Origin: Psychrobacter sp. JCM 18902 | GTDB taxonomy: Bacteria; Pseudomonadota; Gammaproteobacteria; Pseudomonadales; Moraxellaceae | DNA length: 64,000 nucleotides | Assembly (NCBI RefSeq): GCF_904846615.1 | Contig: NZ_CAJHBK010000001.1 | Span: 868,001 to 932,000, forward strand | Direction of reading: 5' to 3' | Shown: in pieces, positions 54,195-62,764 of the stretch | Position numbering within the stretch: the stretch's first letter is position 1 | Layout of the letters: every line of letters begins with the position of its first letter | Translations under genes and position numbers: made by a program | The notes under the pieces: generated by a model | The model's database searches: none | What the model was told of the DNA's origin: nothing | The model's input: only the letters and a program-made list of their open reading frames with translations

Positions 54195-56039
54195 ATGCCG
54201 CAAATGCCAGACAATCATTCTTATACTCACATCAAAAAACTATCGCCGCTGCTCATCAATCAATTGGCAGCGGGTGAGGTAGTGACACGCCCAGCAGCTG
54301 TAGTCAAAGAGCTGCTAGAAAATGCCATTGACGCTGGTGCGACCAATATTGAGATACATATTACCCAAGGCGGCATGGGTATGATTGAAGTGATCGACAA
54401 TGGCGTGGGTATTCATCCCGATGATATGGTCATGGCAATTACCCGTCATGCAACCAGTAAAGTCGCGGATGTCGCTAACTTACAAGGTATTACGACGTTG
54501 GGTTTTCGCGGGGAGGCGTTGGCGGCGACGGCGGCAGTATCTCGGCTGACTTTGACCAGTAGCCATAATGACAGTGGCATCGGTCGCCAGTTGCAAGTCG
54601 CAGGTGTGTTAGATGATGCGCCAAAGCTCATGCCAGTTGTGCATCATCGTGGTACGACTATTACGGTTAAGGATTTATATTTTAATGTACCAGCACGCCG
54701 TGGCAATTTGAAATCTATTGCGACGGAGTTCGGTTATATCGAAACGATTGTACGCGAAGTGGCTTTGGCGCGAGCAGATGTGGCACTGGCGCTCTTTCAT
54801 GACCATAAAAAACGGTTGTCACTTTCTTCAAATGCGATGTCTTTAAGTACGATGTCTTCAACTACAAGGCTTTCGAATTCAAAGTCTTTAAGTGCCGTTT
54901 CTACAAATGCTAATGGCAATAATAATGTCAATCCTTTGCCATTGGCACGTCTTGAGCAAGCGACTGGGTTGTCGTTAACCAAAAAGGCGTTAGAGATAGC
55001 GATAGACCTCACCAGTTTAATGCAGCCATCTAGAGAGTATGTTAATAATAGCTTTGGCGATCAAGCAAGCGTTAATGGTTGGTTATGGCCTATCATTGAT
55101 TCGCAGGATACCTTACCAAAGTTAATCTATGTGAATGGCAGACTGGTCAAAGAAGCATTGATAAGCAATCAGCTACGCCAACTTGCCCAAACTGCTCAGT
55201 TGGTAGGAATTGGCTATGCGCTTTATTTTGATTTGCCCACTCAGTGGCTCAATATCAATGTGCATCCATCTAAACAGCGTATTAAAATAAGTCCGCTGAA
55301 TAATATTATGGCGCATGTAAGCCATGCGATTCGGGCAAAACTTAAGACAGTAGTGACTACAGAGACGATCAGATCTACCAATGCTAATGATACTATTCAA
55401 ATACTAGGTAATAGTCAGATAGTAGATAGTAATTTGTCTATCGATAATGCATTCGCGACTGTAATGCCAAACACATCAACGACCATTCATTCAAGCAAAA
55501 GCCATCAGGTAAAATCGCCCAAACAACCCTATCAGTTGTCAGACAATAGGTATTCGCCTCAAACCTTAAACGTACCAAGTGTTTCTGAGAAAATAAGTCA
55601 AAACACCAGAGGTATCGCTAACGATGTCGCAATACATTCGGTATCTTTGCCTTATTGCCTAGATGTTGTTACTCATTTAAATGAGGCATTAACCAAATCT
55701 GTTGGCACGACATATATTGAGAATAAAGCACTGCCTTGGTTATTGTTTTATCATCAAAGCCAATGTGTACTGATCGATGCAGAGAATTGGCAATCAAAGA
55801 TGTGCTCGTTATTTGAGTCAAGTTTACTTAGCAATAGGGCAGGTAAAAAAGATCAATGGTTCCACAGTGCAAATGACATTAATCAGCAACTTGCCGCCGT
55901 GAGCATGCAAATGTCAAAGCAAGATTTGATGGTGTTCTTGGCGGATATCGACGCGTTACTGACTCAACATGCGATTAAAGCGATAGATGGTAATCAACTA
56001 GCAACATTGATGCTATTATCTGCGCCTGAGTCAAGATAG
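54195..56039 (+). CDS. mutL: DNA mismatch repair protein MutL with divergent C-terminus
   Basis: Mismatch-repair ATPase. ATG 54195 or 54204 gives about 614 residues; the frame extends to 54021 inside tsaE, but those residues are not MutL-like. The GHKL domain has LINQLAAGEVVTRPAAVVKELLENAIDAGATNIEI, IDNGVGIHPDDM, TLGFRGEALAA and RGTTITVKDLYFNVPARRGNLKS, then YVNGRLVK and INVHPSKQRIK (about residues 310-360). A long low-complexity linker follows. The C-terminal part (from about 500) is short and shows neither the DQHAx2Ex4E endonuclease motif nor CxHGRP. No mutH is in the window. Confidence 0.94.
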   Translation: MPQMPDNHSYTHIKKLSPLLINQLAAGEVVTRPAAVVKELLENAIDAGATNIEIHITQGGMGMIEVIDNGVGIHPDDMVMAITRHATSKVADVANLQGITTLGFRGEALAATAAVSRLTLTSSHNDSGIGRQLQVAGVLDDAPKLMPVVHHRGTTITVKDLYFNVPARRGNLKSIATEFGYIETIVREVALARADVALALFHDHKKRLSLSSNAMSLSTMSSTTRLSNSKSLSAVSTNANGNNNVNPLPLARLEQATGLSLTKKALEIAIDLTSLMQPSREYVNNSFGDQASVNGWLWPIIDSQDTLPKLIYVNGRLVKEALISNQLRQLAQTAQLVGIGYALYFDLPTQWLNINVHPSKQRIKISPLNNIMAHVSHAIRAKLKTVVTTETIRSTNANDTIQILGNSQIVDSNLSIDNAFATVMPNTSTTIHSSKSHQVKSPKQPYQLSDNRYSPQTLNVPSVSEKISQNTRGIANDVAIHSVSLPYCLDVVTHLNEALTKSVGTTYIENKALPWLLFYHQSQCVLIDAENWQSKMCSLFESSLLSNRAGKKDQWFHSANDINQQLAAVSMQMSKQDLMVFLADIDALLTQHAIKAIDGNQLATLMLLSAPESR

Positions 56040-56131
56040 CTATAACGACAAAAAATATAATAAGCAAATTTTAGCAATGACACCGCTCAAAGTTATTTAT
56101 TGCTACTAATATCATTAATAAAGGCAAGCCT

Positions 56132-57280
56132 ATGCAACTTTCATCTGACAGCTCATCTTATCGCCTAAACGCCAATTTAGCAGATAATAGCGTGGTGTGT
56201 TTGATGGCGCCGACAGCAAGTGGCAAGACTGCACTGGCTTATGAGTTATATGATACAGGGCGTTATGAGCTAATTTCAGTAGATTCAGCGCTGATTTATC
56301 GTGATATGAATATCGGTACGGCAAAACCAACCGCTATTGAGTTGGCGCGTTATCCACATCATTTGGTTGATATTATCGATCCTATGCAGAGCTATAGCGT
56401 CGCCGAATTTGTGAACGACGTTGCCGGTTTGATTGATAGCTGTCACGAGAATGGCAAAATACCGTTGTTGGTTGGCGGTACTATGATGTATTACATGGCG
56501 CTGCTAGACGGGCTATCTCCAGTACCTGACAGTGATGATAGTGTTCGCGCACGTGTGGAGCAGTGGCGGCAAGATAAAGGCATTAATGCGCTTTACGACT
56601 ATTTAGGTGAGATAGATCCGATCAGCCATGAGCGCCTTAATGCGACTGATACTCAGCGTATTACCCGAGCAGTTGAAGTTTATCTGCAAACTGATATTCC
56701 TATAAGTGACTGGCAGCGAAAGCCCAAGCAGGCATTGGCAAATAATCCCAATCAGCAATGGCATGCATTGACAGTCATGCCTGATCGTCCATGGTTGCAT
56801 ATACGTATCGAGCAACGTTTAGATATCATGTGGAATGATGGGTTGGTGACTGAGGTCATTGGTCTGCTGGAGCGCTATCCTTTAACACCAAATCTACCAT
56901 CCATGCGCTGCGTTGGTTATCGACAAGTACTAGAATACCTAGTACATATCGATCACCCAGTATTTGAACAGCCTCATCTAGACAAAGCGCAATTTTACAG
57001 TACTTTTGAAGTGCTCCAGTCTTCAGCTCAATCAAGCTTATCTGAGGGTGCGACCGAGGCACTTGCTTGTCAGCAAATGCAAAATAAGGCATTATATGCG
57101 ACAAGACAATTGGCAAAACGTCAGTACACATGGTTACGCAAAGTCATGCAATTGCCTAGTAATTCCATGGATGGGGCGATAGCAGCCGATACCTCTAGCG
57201 AGAAAGGCTATTCTATAGACCGCAATATGGTGGTAAAAGCATTCACCACCATGGCGCAGGCAAGAGACTATTTATATTAA
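56132..57280 (+). CDS. miaA: tRNA dimethylallyltransferase with C-terminal insertion
   Basis: Adds the isopentenyl group to A37 of UNN-reading tRNAs. 382 residues, above the usual 300-320. P-loop LMAPTASGKTALAYELYDTG (about 24-43), then ISVDSALIYRDMNIGTAKPT, LVDIIDPMQSYSVAEFVND, PLLVGGTMMYYMALLDGLSPVP and LPSMRCVGYRQVLEYL. An extra stretch of about 35 residues (HPVFEQPHLDKAQFYSTFEVLQSS onward) lies before the final ATRQLAKRQYTWLRKV. An AAGGCAAG site precedes the ATG. mutL-miaA-hfq is a conserved order. Confidence 0.95.
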   Translation: MQLSSDSSSYRLNANLADNSVVCLMAPTASGKTALAYELYDTGRYELISVDSALIYRDMNIGTAKPTAIELARYPHHLVDIIDPMQSYSVAEFVNDVAGLIDSCHENGKIPLLVGGTMMYYMALLDGLSPVPDSDDSVRARVEQWRQDKGINALYDYLGEIDPISHERLNATDTQRITRAVEVYLQTDIPISDWQRKPKQALANNPNQQWHALTVMPDRPWLHIRIEQRLDIMWNDGLVTEVIGLLERYPLTPNLPSMRCVGYRQVLEYLVHIDHPVFEQPHLDKAQFYSTFEVLQSSAQSSLSEGATEALACQQMQNKALYATRQLAKRQYTWLRKVMQLPSNSMDGAIAADTSSEKGYSIDRNMVVKAFTTMAQARDYLY

Positions 57281-57297
57281 ATCTATCAATGATACTA

Positions 57298-57431
57298 GGG
57301 CGTGTCCTCATTTTAAAAATGAGATAAACTGCCGTCAACCAAGGAAAGTAGCGCAAATAATATTGATAAGCTATTTGACGATATTTAGCCCATTTAGAGG
57401 TTAATCGATTGAATTGAGGACATACCACGCC
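57298..57431 (-). mobile_element. 134-bp MITE-like element, probably a deleted insertion sequence
   Basis: Ends are imperfect inverted repeats: GGGCGTGTCCTCA on the left, TGAGGACATACCACGCC on the right. On the minus strand an uninterrupted frame crosses the whole element and reads KWAKYRQIAYQYY then LTAVYLIFKMRTRP, which looks like the C-terminal tail of an IS5-type transposase. This fits an internal-deletion derivative that kept both ends. No intact transposase is in the window. It lies between miaA and hfq. Confidence 0.55.
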
Positions 57432-57887
57432 TTAGAGCTATTAGTGATAGAAAACTACTATCGTCTCAAAATATGGTATGAATTAATACCTTATAAATAC
57501 AATATTGTGTACTAAAAATATAGTATTGCAAAAAGCTCTATGCAACTATTGGAAAGTAATGACAATTAGTATCAAATTATATCGTAGATAGCTGTTATAA
57601 TTTAAATTCATCAAAATAGTAGGTGTAATATTAGCCTAACTGTGTTTTTAATCAGTATTAATTGACGTTTGTTGATAAAAATAACTAATGAAACAACTAG
57701 TTACTTAATTATTTACAATAATAATGTATTCGCGATAAAGTGGAATCACTTAAGAACAAGTAGCGTTTATTTAGATACGTTTTATAAAGAAAATTTATTA
57801 TTGTATCTGCCGTTAGCCATTATAATTAAATTAACACTTAAAATAATTGGCACTAAAACATAATTAATAATATTTAGGAGAGCTCTC
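57432..57887. other. AT-rich spacer upstream of hfq
   Basis: 456 bp with very high A+T. TTATTA (57797-57802) and TATAAT (57821-57826) at 18-base spacing are a possible hfq promoter; AGGAGAG lies 7 bases before ATG 57888. A 64-codon frame in it has poor composition and is not counted as a gene. Confidence 0.5.
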
Positions 57888-58418
57888 ATGTCAAAAGGAC
57901 AAACTTTACAAGATCCGTTTTTGAACTCGCTGCGCAAAGATCGCATTCCTGTCTCTATTTTTTTGGTCAATGGTATCAAGCTGCAAGGTCAGATTGAATC
58001 ATTTGATCAGTACGTGGTATTGCTCAAAAACACTGTCAGTCAAATGGTATACAAACACGCTATCTCAACCGTCGTGCCGGCACGTAATCCACGTAGCAGT
58101 ACGACGACAGGTACGAGTACCCAACCGCAAAGCGCTGCTCCAGCAGGTTATCAAGGCGGCGGGTTTGAACGCGGTAGTAATCCTGCTAGCACAGGTGGCT
58201 TTGAAGAGCGCGGTTTTGCGTCTAATCGCAGTGGTTTTAATCGTGGCGGCTTTAGCCAAGGCCAAGATCGTGGTTTTGAGCGTGGTAGCTTCGGTCAGAG
58301 TCAGGAGCGTGGCTTTGAGCGTGGCGGTTTTGGTCAAGACCGTGGCTTCGAAAATCCAGCAGATAATACGGGTTTTGAGGAAAAACTAAATGATGGATCT
58401 AATGATAACAATGGTTAG
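57888..58418 (+). CDS. hfq: RNA chaperone Hfq with long glycine-rich tail
   Basis: Sm-like hexamer that pairs small RNAs with mRNAs. The Sm core (about 1-70) is canonical: [37 protein letters not shown] and [13 protein letters not shown]. Length is 176 residues, against about 100 in E. coli. The extra C-terminus (about 71-176) is low-complexity, rich in Gly, Phe, Arg, Ser, Asn and Gln, with repeated GFERG/GFGQ units and an acidic last segment. Such tails are typical of Moraxellaceae. It follows mutL and miaA and ends at a weak terminator. Confidence 0.96.
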   Translation: MSKGQTLQDPFLNSLRKDRIPVSIFLVNGIKLQGQIESFDQYVVLLKNTVSQMVYKHAISTVVPARNPRSSTTTGTSTQPQSAAPAGYQGGGFERGSNPASTGGFEERGFASNRSGFNRGGFSQGQDRGFERGSFGQSQERGFERGGFGQDRGFENPADNTGFEEKLNDGSNDNNG

Positions 58419-58470
58419 AGAGCAAGATTCATTATCGAAGGCGCATTACTAATACGTGATTTATCCGATC

Positions 58471-58500
58471 AAAACCTGCTTTTTATAGTGGGTTTTTTTT
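58471..58500 (+). terminator. Terminator after hfq
   Basis: AAACCTGCT and AGTGGGTTT pair with two wobbles around a T-rich loop; T8 follows. Weaker stem than the other terminators here. Confidence 0.65.
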
Positions 58501-58633
58501 GTATAAATAAACGTATAATAATGGTCTAAAATGACGTGCCGAATTGTTAGCGATTGGTTTCGTAGATTATTATTAATATTGGGCATAGTATAGTAAAATA
58601 CAGTATTGATTCATTATAAAATAGAGCGAATCC

Positions 58634-59626
58634 ATGAGTAATACCCAAATCAATCTAACCCATGAGCAGTTTATTAGTAAGGCTATCGAAGCGATTAACA
58701 CTGAGATATCGGCATTGGCTTTGCTAACAGAGCAGATAGACGATAGGTTTGCACAAGCATGCGATATTATTTTAGCTTGTAAGGGTCGAGTCGTGGTCAC
58801 TGGTATGGGTAAGTCAGGATTGATTGGGCGTAAAATAGCGGCGACGTTTGCCTCTACTGGCACGCCAGCCTTTTTTATGCATCCTGGTGAAGCTGGGCAT
58901 GGCGATTTAGGCATGTTGGTAAAAGGTGATGTACTGCTTGCTATCTCTAACTCTGGTGAGTCCGATGAGATTAAGATGCTGCTGCCAGTGGTCAAACACC
59001 TAAATATTCCACTGATTAGTATTAGCCGTGATAAGCGCGGTATGTTGCCTCGTGCCGCGAACATTGTATTGACGCTCGGTAAATCGCAAGAGGCTTGTCC
59101 ACTTAATCTTGCTCCTACTTCTAGTACCACGGCGACCTTAGCGCTTGGCGATGCATTGGCCGTTGCCTTAGTCCATGCGCGCAACTTTACCTCAGAAGAT
59201 TTCGCATTATCGCATCCAGCAGGCGCATTAGGTCGTCAGCTGCTAACGCGAGTTGAAGATTTAATGCATACTAAATCAGAAGATTTACCGCTCATTCATC
59301 AGCAAGCGCCACTGCAAGAAGCACTTTTTACTATGTCTGCTGGGCGCTTAGGAATGACGGTGGTGACCGATGATAATGATAAGGTGGTTGGGGTATTCAC
59401 AGATGGTGACCTACGCCGTGGTCTAGAAAAAGGCATCGATTTGCAAACGCCGATGGCTGAAGTAATGGTTAGTAATCCACGGCGCATTAGCAAGACCATG
59501 CGCGCATCAGACGCGCTCAGTGTGATGAATGAAAATGGTATTAGCCAGTTGCTAATTATTGACGACCGAGATCGTCTAGAAGCAATTATTACGGTACATG
59601 ATTTGCTACAAGCCGGTGTAAAATAA
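58634..59626 (+). CDS. kdsD: Arabinose-5-phosphate isomerase (KpsF/GutQ family)
   Basis: Interconverts ribulose-5-phosphate and arabinose-5-phosphate, first step to Kdo for LPS. 330 residues. The SIS domain (about 40-180) has VVVTGMGKSGLIGRKIAATFASTGTPAFFMHPGEAGHGDLGM and SNSGESDEI; two CBS domains follow (about 205-330; VEDLMHTKSEDLPLI and MVSNPRRISKTMRASDALSVM). kdsC follows, starting the Kdo/LPS transport cluster. Confidence 0.95.
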   Translation: MSNTQINLTHEQFISKAIEAINTEISALALLTEQIDDRFAQACDIILACKGRVVVTGMGKSGLIGRKIAATFASTGTPAFFMHPGEAGHGDLGMLVKGDVLLAISNSGESDEIKMLLPVVKHLNIPLISISRDKRGMLPRAANIVLTLGKSQEACPLNLAPTSSTTATLALGDALAVALVHARNFTSEDFALSHPAGALGRQLLTRVEDLMHTKSEDLPLIHQQAPLQEALFTMSAGRLGMTVVTDDNDKVVGVFTDGDLRRGLEKGIDLQTPMAEVMVSNPRRISKTMRASDALSVMNENGISQLLIIDDRDRLEAIITVHDLLQAGVK

Positions 59627-59722
59627 ATAGCATTAATAAAGATATCGGTTTGTACAGTATAGATTCACACAGTATCTATTTATAACAATAAAATGTAAAA
59701 AATAGCCTTAAGAAAGAGGGAC

Positions 59723-60292
59723 ATGATGCAAGACTTAATCAAAAAAGCCGGACAAGTAAAGCTGTTGATAATGGATGTCGATGGTATTTTATCAAACGGT
59801 CAAATTATCTATGATGCCAATGGTATCGAGACCAAGGCCTTTTCTGTCCATGATGGCGTAGGCGTTAAGTCGTTAGCACGTTATGGTATTTTGACGGCTA
59901 TTATTACAGGTCGTAGCAGTGCCATGGTAGATAAGCGCGCCGCGGAAATGGGCGTTAATTATGTGGTGCAAGGTCGTGATGATAAGCTGGTTGCTTTAAA
60001 TGAGCTGCTAACCATACTTGATCCAGCGCTCAATATCACGGCTGCTGATTGCGCTTATATGGGCGATGATTTACCAGACATTAAAGCGATGCAGACCGTT
60101 GGATTTGCTGCAACAGTACCCAATGCGCATGCTGAAGTGATCAATCGTAGTGACATGGTCACCACCCGAGCAGGTGGCACTGGCGCTGTACGTGAAGTAT
60201 GTGACCTCATTTTGAAAGGTCATGGACACTATCAAGACTTCATCGCGTATTATACGCTTGATGCAGCAAAAACTCAGGATAATTTGTCGTGA
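59723..60292 (+). CDS. kdsC: Kdo 8-phosphate phosphatase
   Basis: HAD-family phosphatase that makes free Kdo. 189 residues. Motif I is LLIMDVDGILSNGQIIYD with the nucleophile Asp and acid Asp; then FSVHDGVGVKSL, TAIITGRSS (motif II), the Lys region and CAYMGDDLPDIKAM (motif IV). It has no cap domain, normal for KdsC tetramers. ATG 59723 is followed at once by a second ATG; AGAGGG precedes them. The stop overlaps the lptC start by 4 bases. Confidence 0.95.
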   Translation: MMQDLIKKAGQVKLLIMDVDGILSNGQIIYDANGIETKAFSVHDGVGVKSLARYGILTAIITGRSSAMVDKRAAEMGVNYVVQGRDDKLVALNELLTILDPALNITAADCAYMGDDLPDIKAMQTVGFAATVPNAHAEVINRSDMVTTRAGGTGAVREVCDLILKGHGHYQDFIAYYTLDAAKTQDNLS

Positions 60293-60873
60293 ATACTCGT
60301 GTTTTAATAGTTCTTGCCTTGATTATCGCTGGTATTGCAGGTTGGTTTTTTCAACAGCAAGGAGAGATAGCGCCGCCAGTTAGCATGGAAGCGACCGATG
60401 TTGATTATGAAGCAACAGATATCAAAGCGGTACAGACTAATGAGAAAGGCGAAACTGAGTATGAGCTGACTGCCAAAACATTGACGCACAATCCAGAGAC
60501 CAATTTAGACGAGATGTCAGGCATCACTATGAATTGGGAGCCATCGGCAGAGCAGCGTTATCGTATTGAAGCGGGTAGTGCTGCTATCAGTCAGCAAACG
60601 GGTGAACTCAGCTTGTCAGGGGGCTTTTCACTGGTCAGTGAAGGCAATAAAGACGCGCCAGATATTGAACCGATAAAGGTGACAGGTAGTATCCTTAAAG
60701 GCAATACCAAATCAGGGCAAGTATATAGTGACGCGCCTGTTAAGATTGAACAAGGCATGAATCGGTTTGAAGCTTCTAGCATGACCGCCAACCTTGAGAC
60801 CGGTGAATATGAGTTTGGTCAAGTTGCCGTCGCTTTTACTCCAGCTGAACGCCAAGATAAAGCATTGTTTTGA
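60289..60873 (+). CDS. lptC: LPS export protein LptC
   Basis: Bitopic inner-membrane protein linking LptB2FG to periplasmic LptA. 194 residues. One N-terminal membrane segment VLIVLALIIAGIAGWFF, then a periplasmic beta-jellyroll: KAVQTNEKGETEYELTAKTLTHNPETNLDEM and RYRIEAGSAAISQQTGELSLSGGFSL. It starts at GTG within the kdsC stop (GTGA overlap), which suggests translational coupling. Confidence 0.92.
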   Translation: MNTRVLIVLALIIAGIAGWFFQQQGEIAPPVSMEATDVDYEATDIKAVQTNEKGETEYELTAKTLTHNPETNLDEMSGITMNWEPSAEQRYRIEAGSAAISQQTGELSLSGGFSLVSEGNKDAPDIEPIKVTGSILKGNTKSGQVYSDAPVKIEQGMNRFEASSMTANLETGEYEFGQVAVAFTPAERQDKALF

Positions 60874-60963
60874 TCGCAGTAACTCTTATTGACTATGTAA
60901 TAAAAATAGCAGCTAGCATAAAGTTTGCAAATCCTACTACCCATTATAAAACGAGTGATTTTT

Positions 60964-61542
60964 ATGACATCTAAATTTTTGCCTACTTTGCGCTCATCAT
61001 TAGCACGCTTCAATCTAACATCGTGCCGCTTGCGTCAATTACATGTGCTGCCTACGGTTATACTGCTGGCACTGCCACTTTACAGTCATGCGCTGCCATC
61101 AGATGCCAATCAAGAAATCAAACTATTGGCTGATAAAGCGACCTATAGTGAGCGTACAGGCGTTACCAGCTACTCGGGTAGTGTCATTATCACTCAAGGT
61201 ACGTTTAAAATGACCGCTGATAACATTACGGTCAACCTATCACAGGGTCGCAGTATCAACTCGGCAGTAGCGACCGGACGCCCTGCAACCATGCAACAGG
61301 TAGTCACACAAGAAAAAGGGCTGGCGAAAGGTCAAGCCAATAAGATTGATTATAATGCGGTCACTGGTATTGTTACTTTGACGGGTAATGCTAAGTTGGT
61401 TCAAAATGGCGCCAGTTTTGCGGGTAATGTCATTCGTTATAGCCTAAAAGCTGGTGATGTTGAAGCAACTGCTGGCGGTAATCAGCGCGTAGAGTTGGTG
61501 TTTCCGCCCAGTAATAATGGTAGCCAAAGTAGCATCCGCTAA
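60964..61542 (+). CDS. lptA: LPS transport periplasmic protein LptA
   Basis: Forms the periplasmic bridge carrying LPS to the outer membrane. From ATG 60964 it has 192 residues; TTG 60925 is in frame but less likely. A long signal region with hydrophobic VLPTVILLALPLYSHA leads to the OstA/LptA domain: IKLLADKATYSERTGVTSYSGSVIITQGTFKMTADNITVNLSQ, GQANKIDYNAVTGIVTLTGNAKLVQNGASFAGNVIRYSL. It lies 90 bp after lptC. Confidence 0.93.
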   Translation: MTSKFLPTLRSSLARFNLTSCRLRQLHVLPTVILLALPLYSHALPSDANQEIKLLADKATYSERTGVTSYSGSVIITQGTFKMTADNITVNLSQGRSINSAVATGRPATMQQVVTQEKGLAKGQANKIDYNAVTGIVTLTGNAKLVQNGASFAGNVIRYSLKAGDVEATAGGNQRVELVFPPSNNGSQSSIR

Positions 61543-61628
61543 AAAGCTGAATGGTGAATGGTGAATGTAACTGTATCAACACCCCTTAGTGTATTAGTGC
61601 TTGAATTCTGCAACCGTATGAGTAAGTT

Positions 61629-62408
61629 ATGAGTGATAATAAAAATACAAACCCTTTGGCAACCAACGATAACGCAGCACCTGCGACGCGACTATCAATG
61701 CAAAATCTAGGCAAACGCTATGGTAAGCGCTGGGTTGTGAAAGATGTCTCTTTCTCCGTAGAACAAGGGCAGGTCGTTGGTTTATTAGGTCCAAATGGTG
61801 CAGGGAAGACAACCAGCTTTTATATGGTGGTAGGGTTGGTCAATATGGACAAAGGCCGCGTCACTTTAGGAAAAATGGATCTGTCTAAATATGCCATGCA
61901 TGAGCGTGCGCGTGCAGGAATTGGTTACTTACCACAAGAGGCGTCTATTTTTCGCAAATTGTCTATCGAAGACAACATCTTGGCTATTTTAGAAACTCGC
62001 AAAGAATTGAGTAAAAGCGAGCAAAGGCAAGAGTTGGAAAAACTAATCGGTGAATTCCATCTAGAGCATGTACGAAAATCATTAGGCATGAGCGTATCAG
62101 GTGGTGAGCGTCGTCGCTGTGAAATTGCCCGTGCATTGGCGGCTGACCCAAAGTTCATTTTATTAGATGAGCCATTTGCAGGCGTGGATCCTATCTCTGT
62201 TGGTGATATCAAAGACGTTATTTTGACCCTCAAAAATCGTGGTATTGGTGTTTTGATTACCGATCATAACGTTCGCGATACCTTGGCTATTTGTGAGAAA
62301 GCTTATATCGTCTCAGAAGGTGCTATTATTGCTGAGGGTACTTCTAGTGAAGTGTTAGAAAATGAATTGGTGAAAGCTGTTTATTTGGGTAAAGACTTTC
62401 ACGTATAA
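61629..62408 (+). CDS. lptB: LPS export ABC transporter ATPase LptB
   Basis: ATPase that powers LPS extraction with LptF and LptG. 259 residues, with about 20 extra N-terminal polar residues. Walker [23 protein letters not shown]-loop [19 protein letters not shown], signature [17 protein letters not shown], Walker [16 protein letters not shown]-loop TDHNVRDTL and the C-terminal [16 protein letters not shown], all standard. lptF and lptG are not next to it, as is common. The cluster ends here; many relatives have rpoN next, but here a small repeat element and radA follow. Confidence 0.96.
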   Translation: MSDNKNTNPLATNDNAAPATRLSMQNLGKRYGKRWVVKDVSFSVEQGQVVGLLGPNGAGKTTSFYMVVGLVNMDKGRVTLGKMDLSKYAMHERARAGIGYLPQEASIFRKLSIEDNILAILETRKELSKSEQRQELEKLIGEFHLEHVRKSLGMSVSGGERRRCEIARALAADPKFILLDEPFAGVDPISVGDIKDVILTLKNRGIGVLITDHNVRDTLAICEKAYIVSEGAIIAEGTSSEVLENELVKAVYLGKDFHV

Positions 62409-62412
62409 ATGA

Positions 62413-62502
62413 GGATGTGTTGAATATTCGGCTTGTCTCGAATACATTTTTGCTAAATGCGCATCGATTAGCTCTGCGTATTTTTAAATGTTCAATACAC
62501 CC
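62413..62502. repeat. 90-bp inverted-repeat element downstream of lptB
   Basis: GGATGTGTTGAATATT (62413-62428) and AATGTTCAATACACCC (62487-62502) are inverted with 13 of 16 positions matching. The interior contains the small palindrome ATGCGCAT inside GCTAA/TTAGC. The right-end motif (to 62506) recurs alone at 20223 and 54112. No gene is seen in the whole 356-bp spacer to radA; the remainder (62507-62764) is AT-rich. Confidence 0.5.
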
Positions 62503-62764
62503 CTAATATCTCAACGTGTTTTTCGCGCTACTATTTACGCTGTCTGTTAAACTTATAATTTCCATTAAGTTCTCAAGACAGCGCTTGCTACTTTTCCTAT
62601 ATCTAGCTATTCATCACATTTAGCATCACCTCTTCTATAAGATCTAGTCCATCATACTGATGGCTAATTTATCTCAAAGATCATTCTCAAATTAACGCTT
62701 ATCAGAGCGTCACGATATTTTATCAATTAATCTTGATTGGACACTTGAATAAGGTTCATACGTT

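Noticed and set aside
57669..57863. 64-codon frame upstream of hfq
   Set aside because: Extreme AT-rich composition, no ribosome site, and overlap with the probable hfq promoter region.
61550..61570. GAATGGT-GAATGGT-GAATGTA direct repeat between lptA and lptB
   Set aside because: Only about 2.5 short units; too small to be more than a replication-slippage trace.
61573..61592. TGTATCAACACCCCTTAG as a further copy of the 90-bp element end
   Set aside because: The match needs several mismatches and a gap; similarity may be chance.
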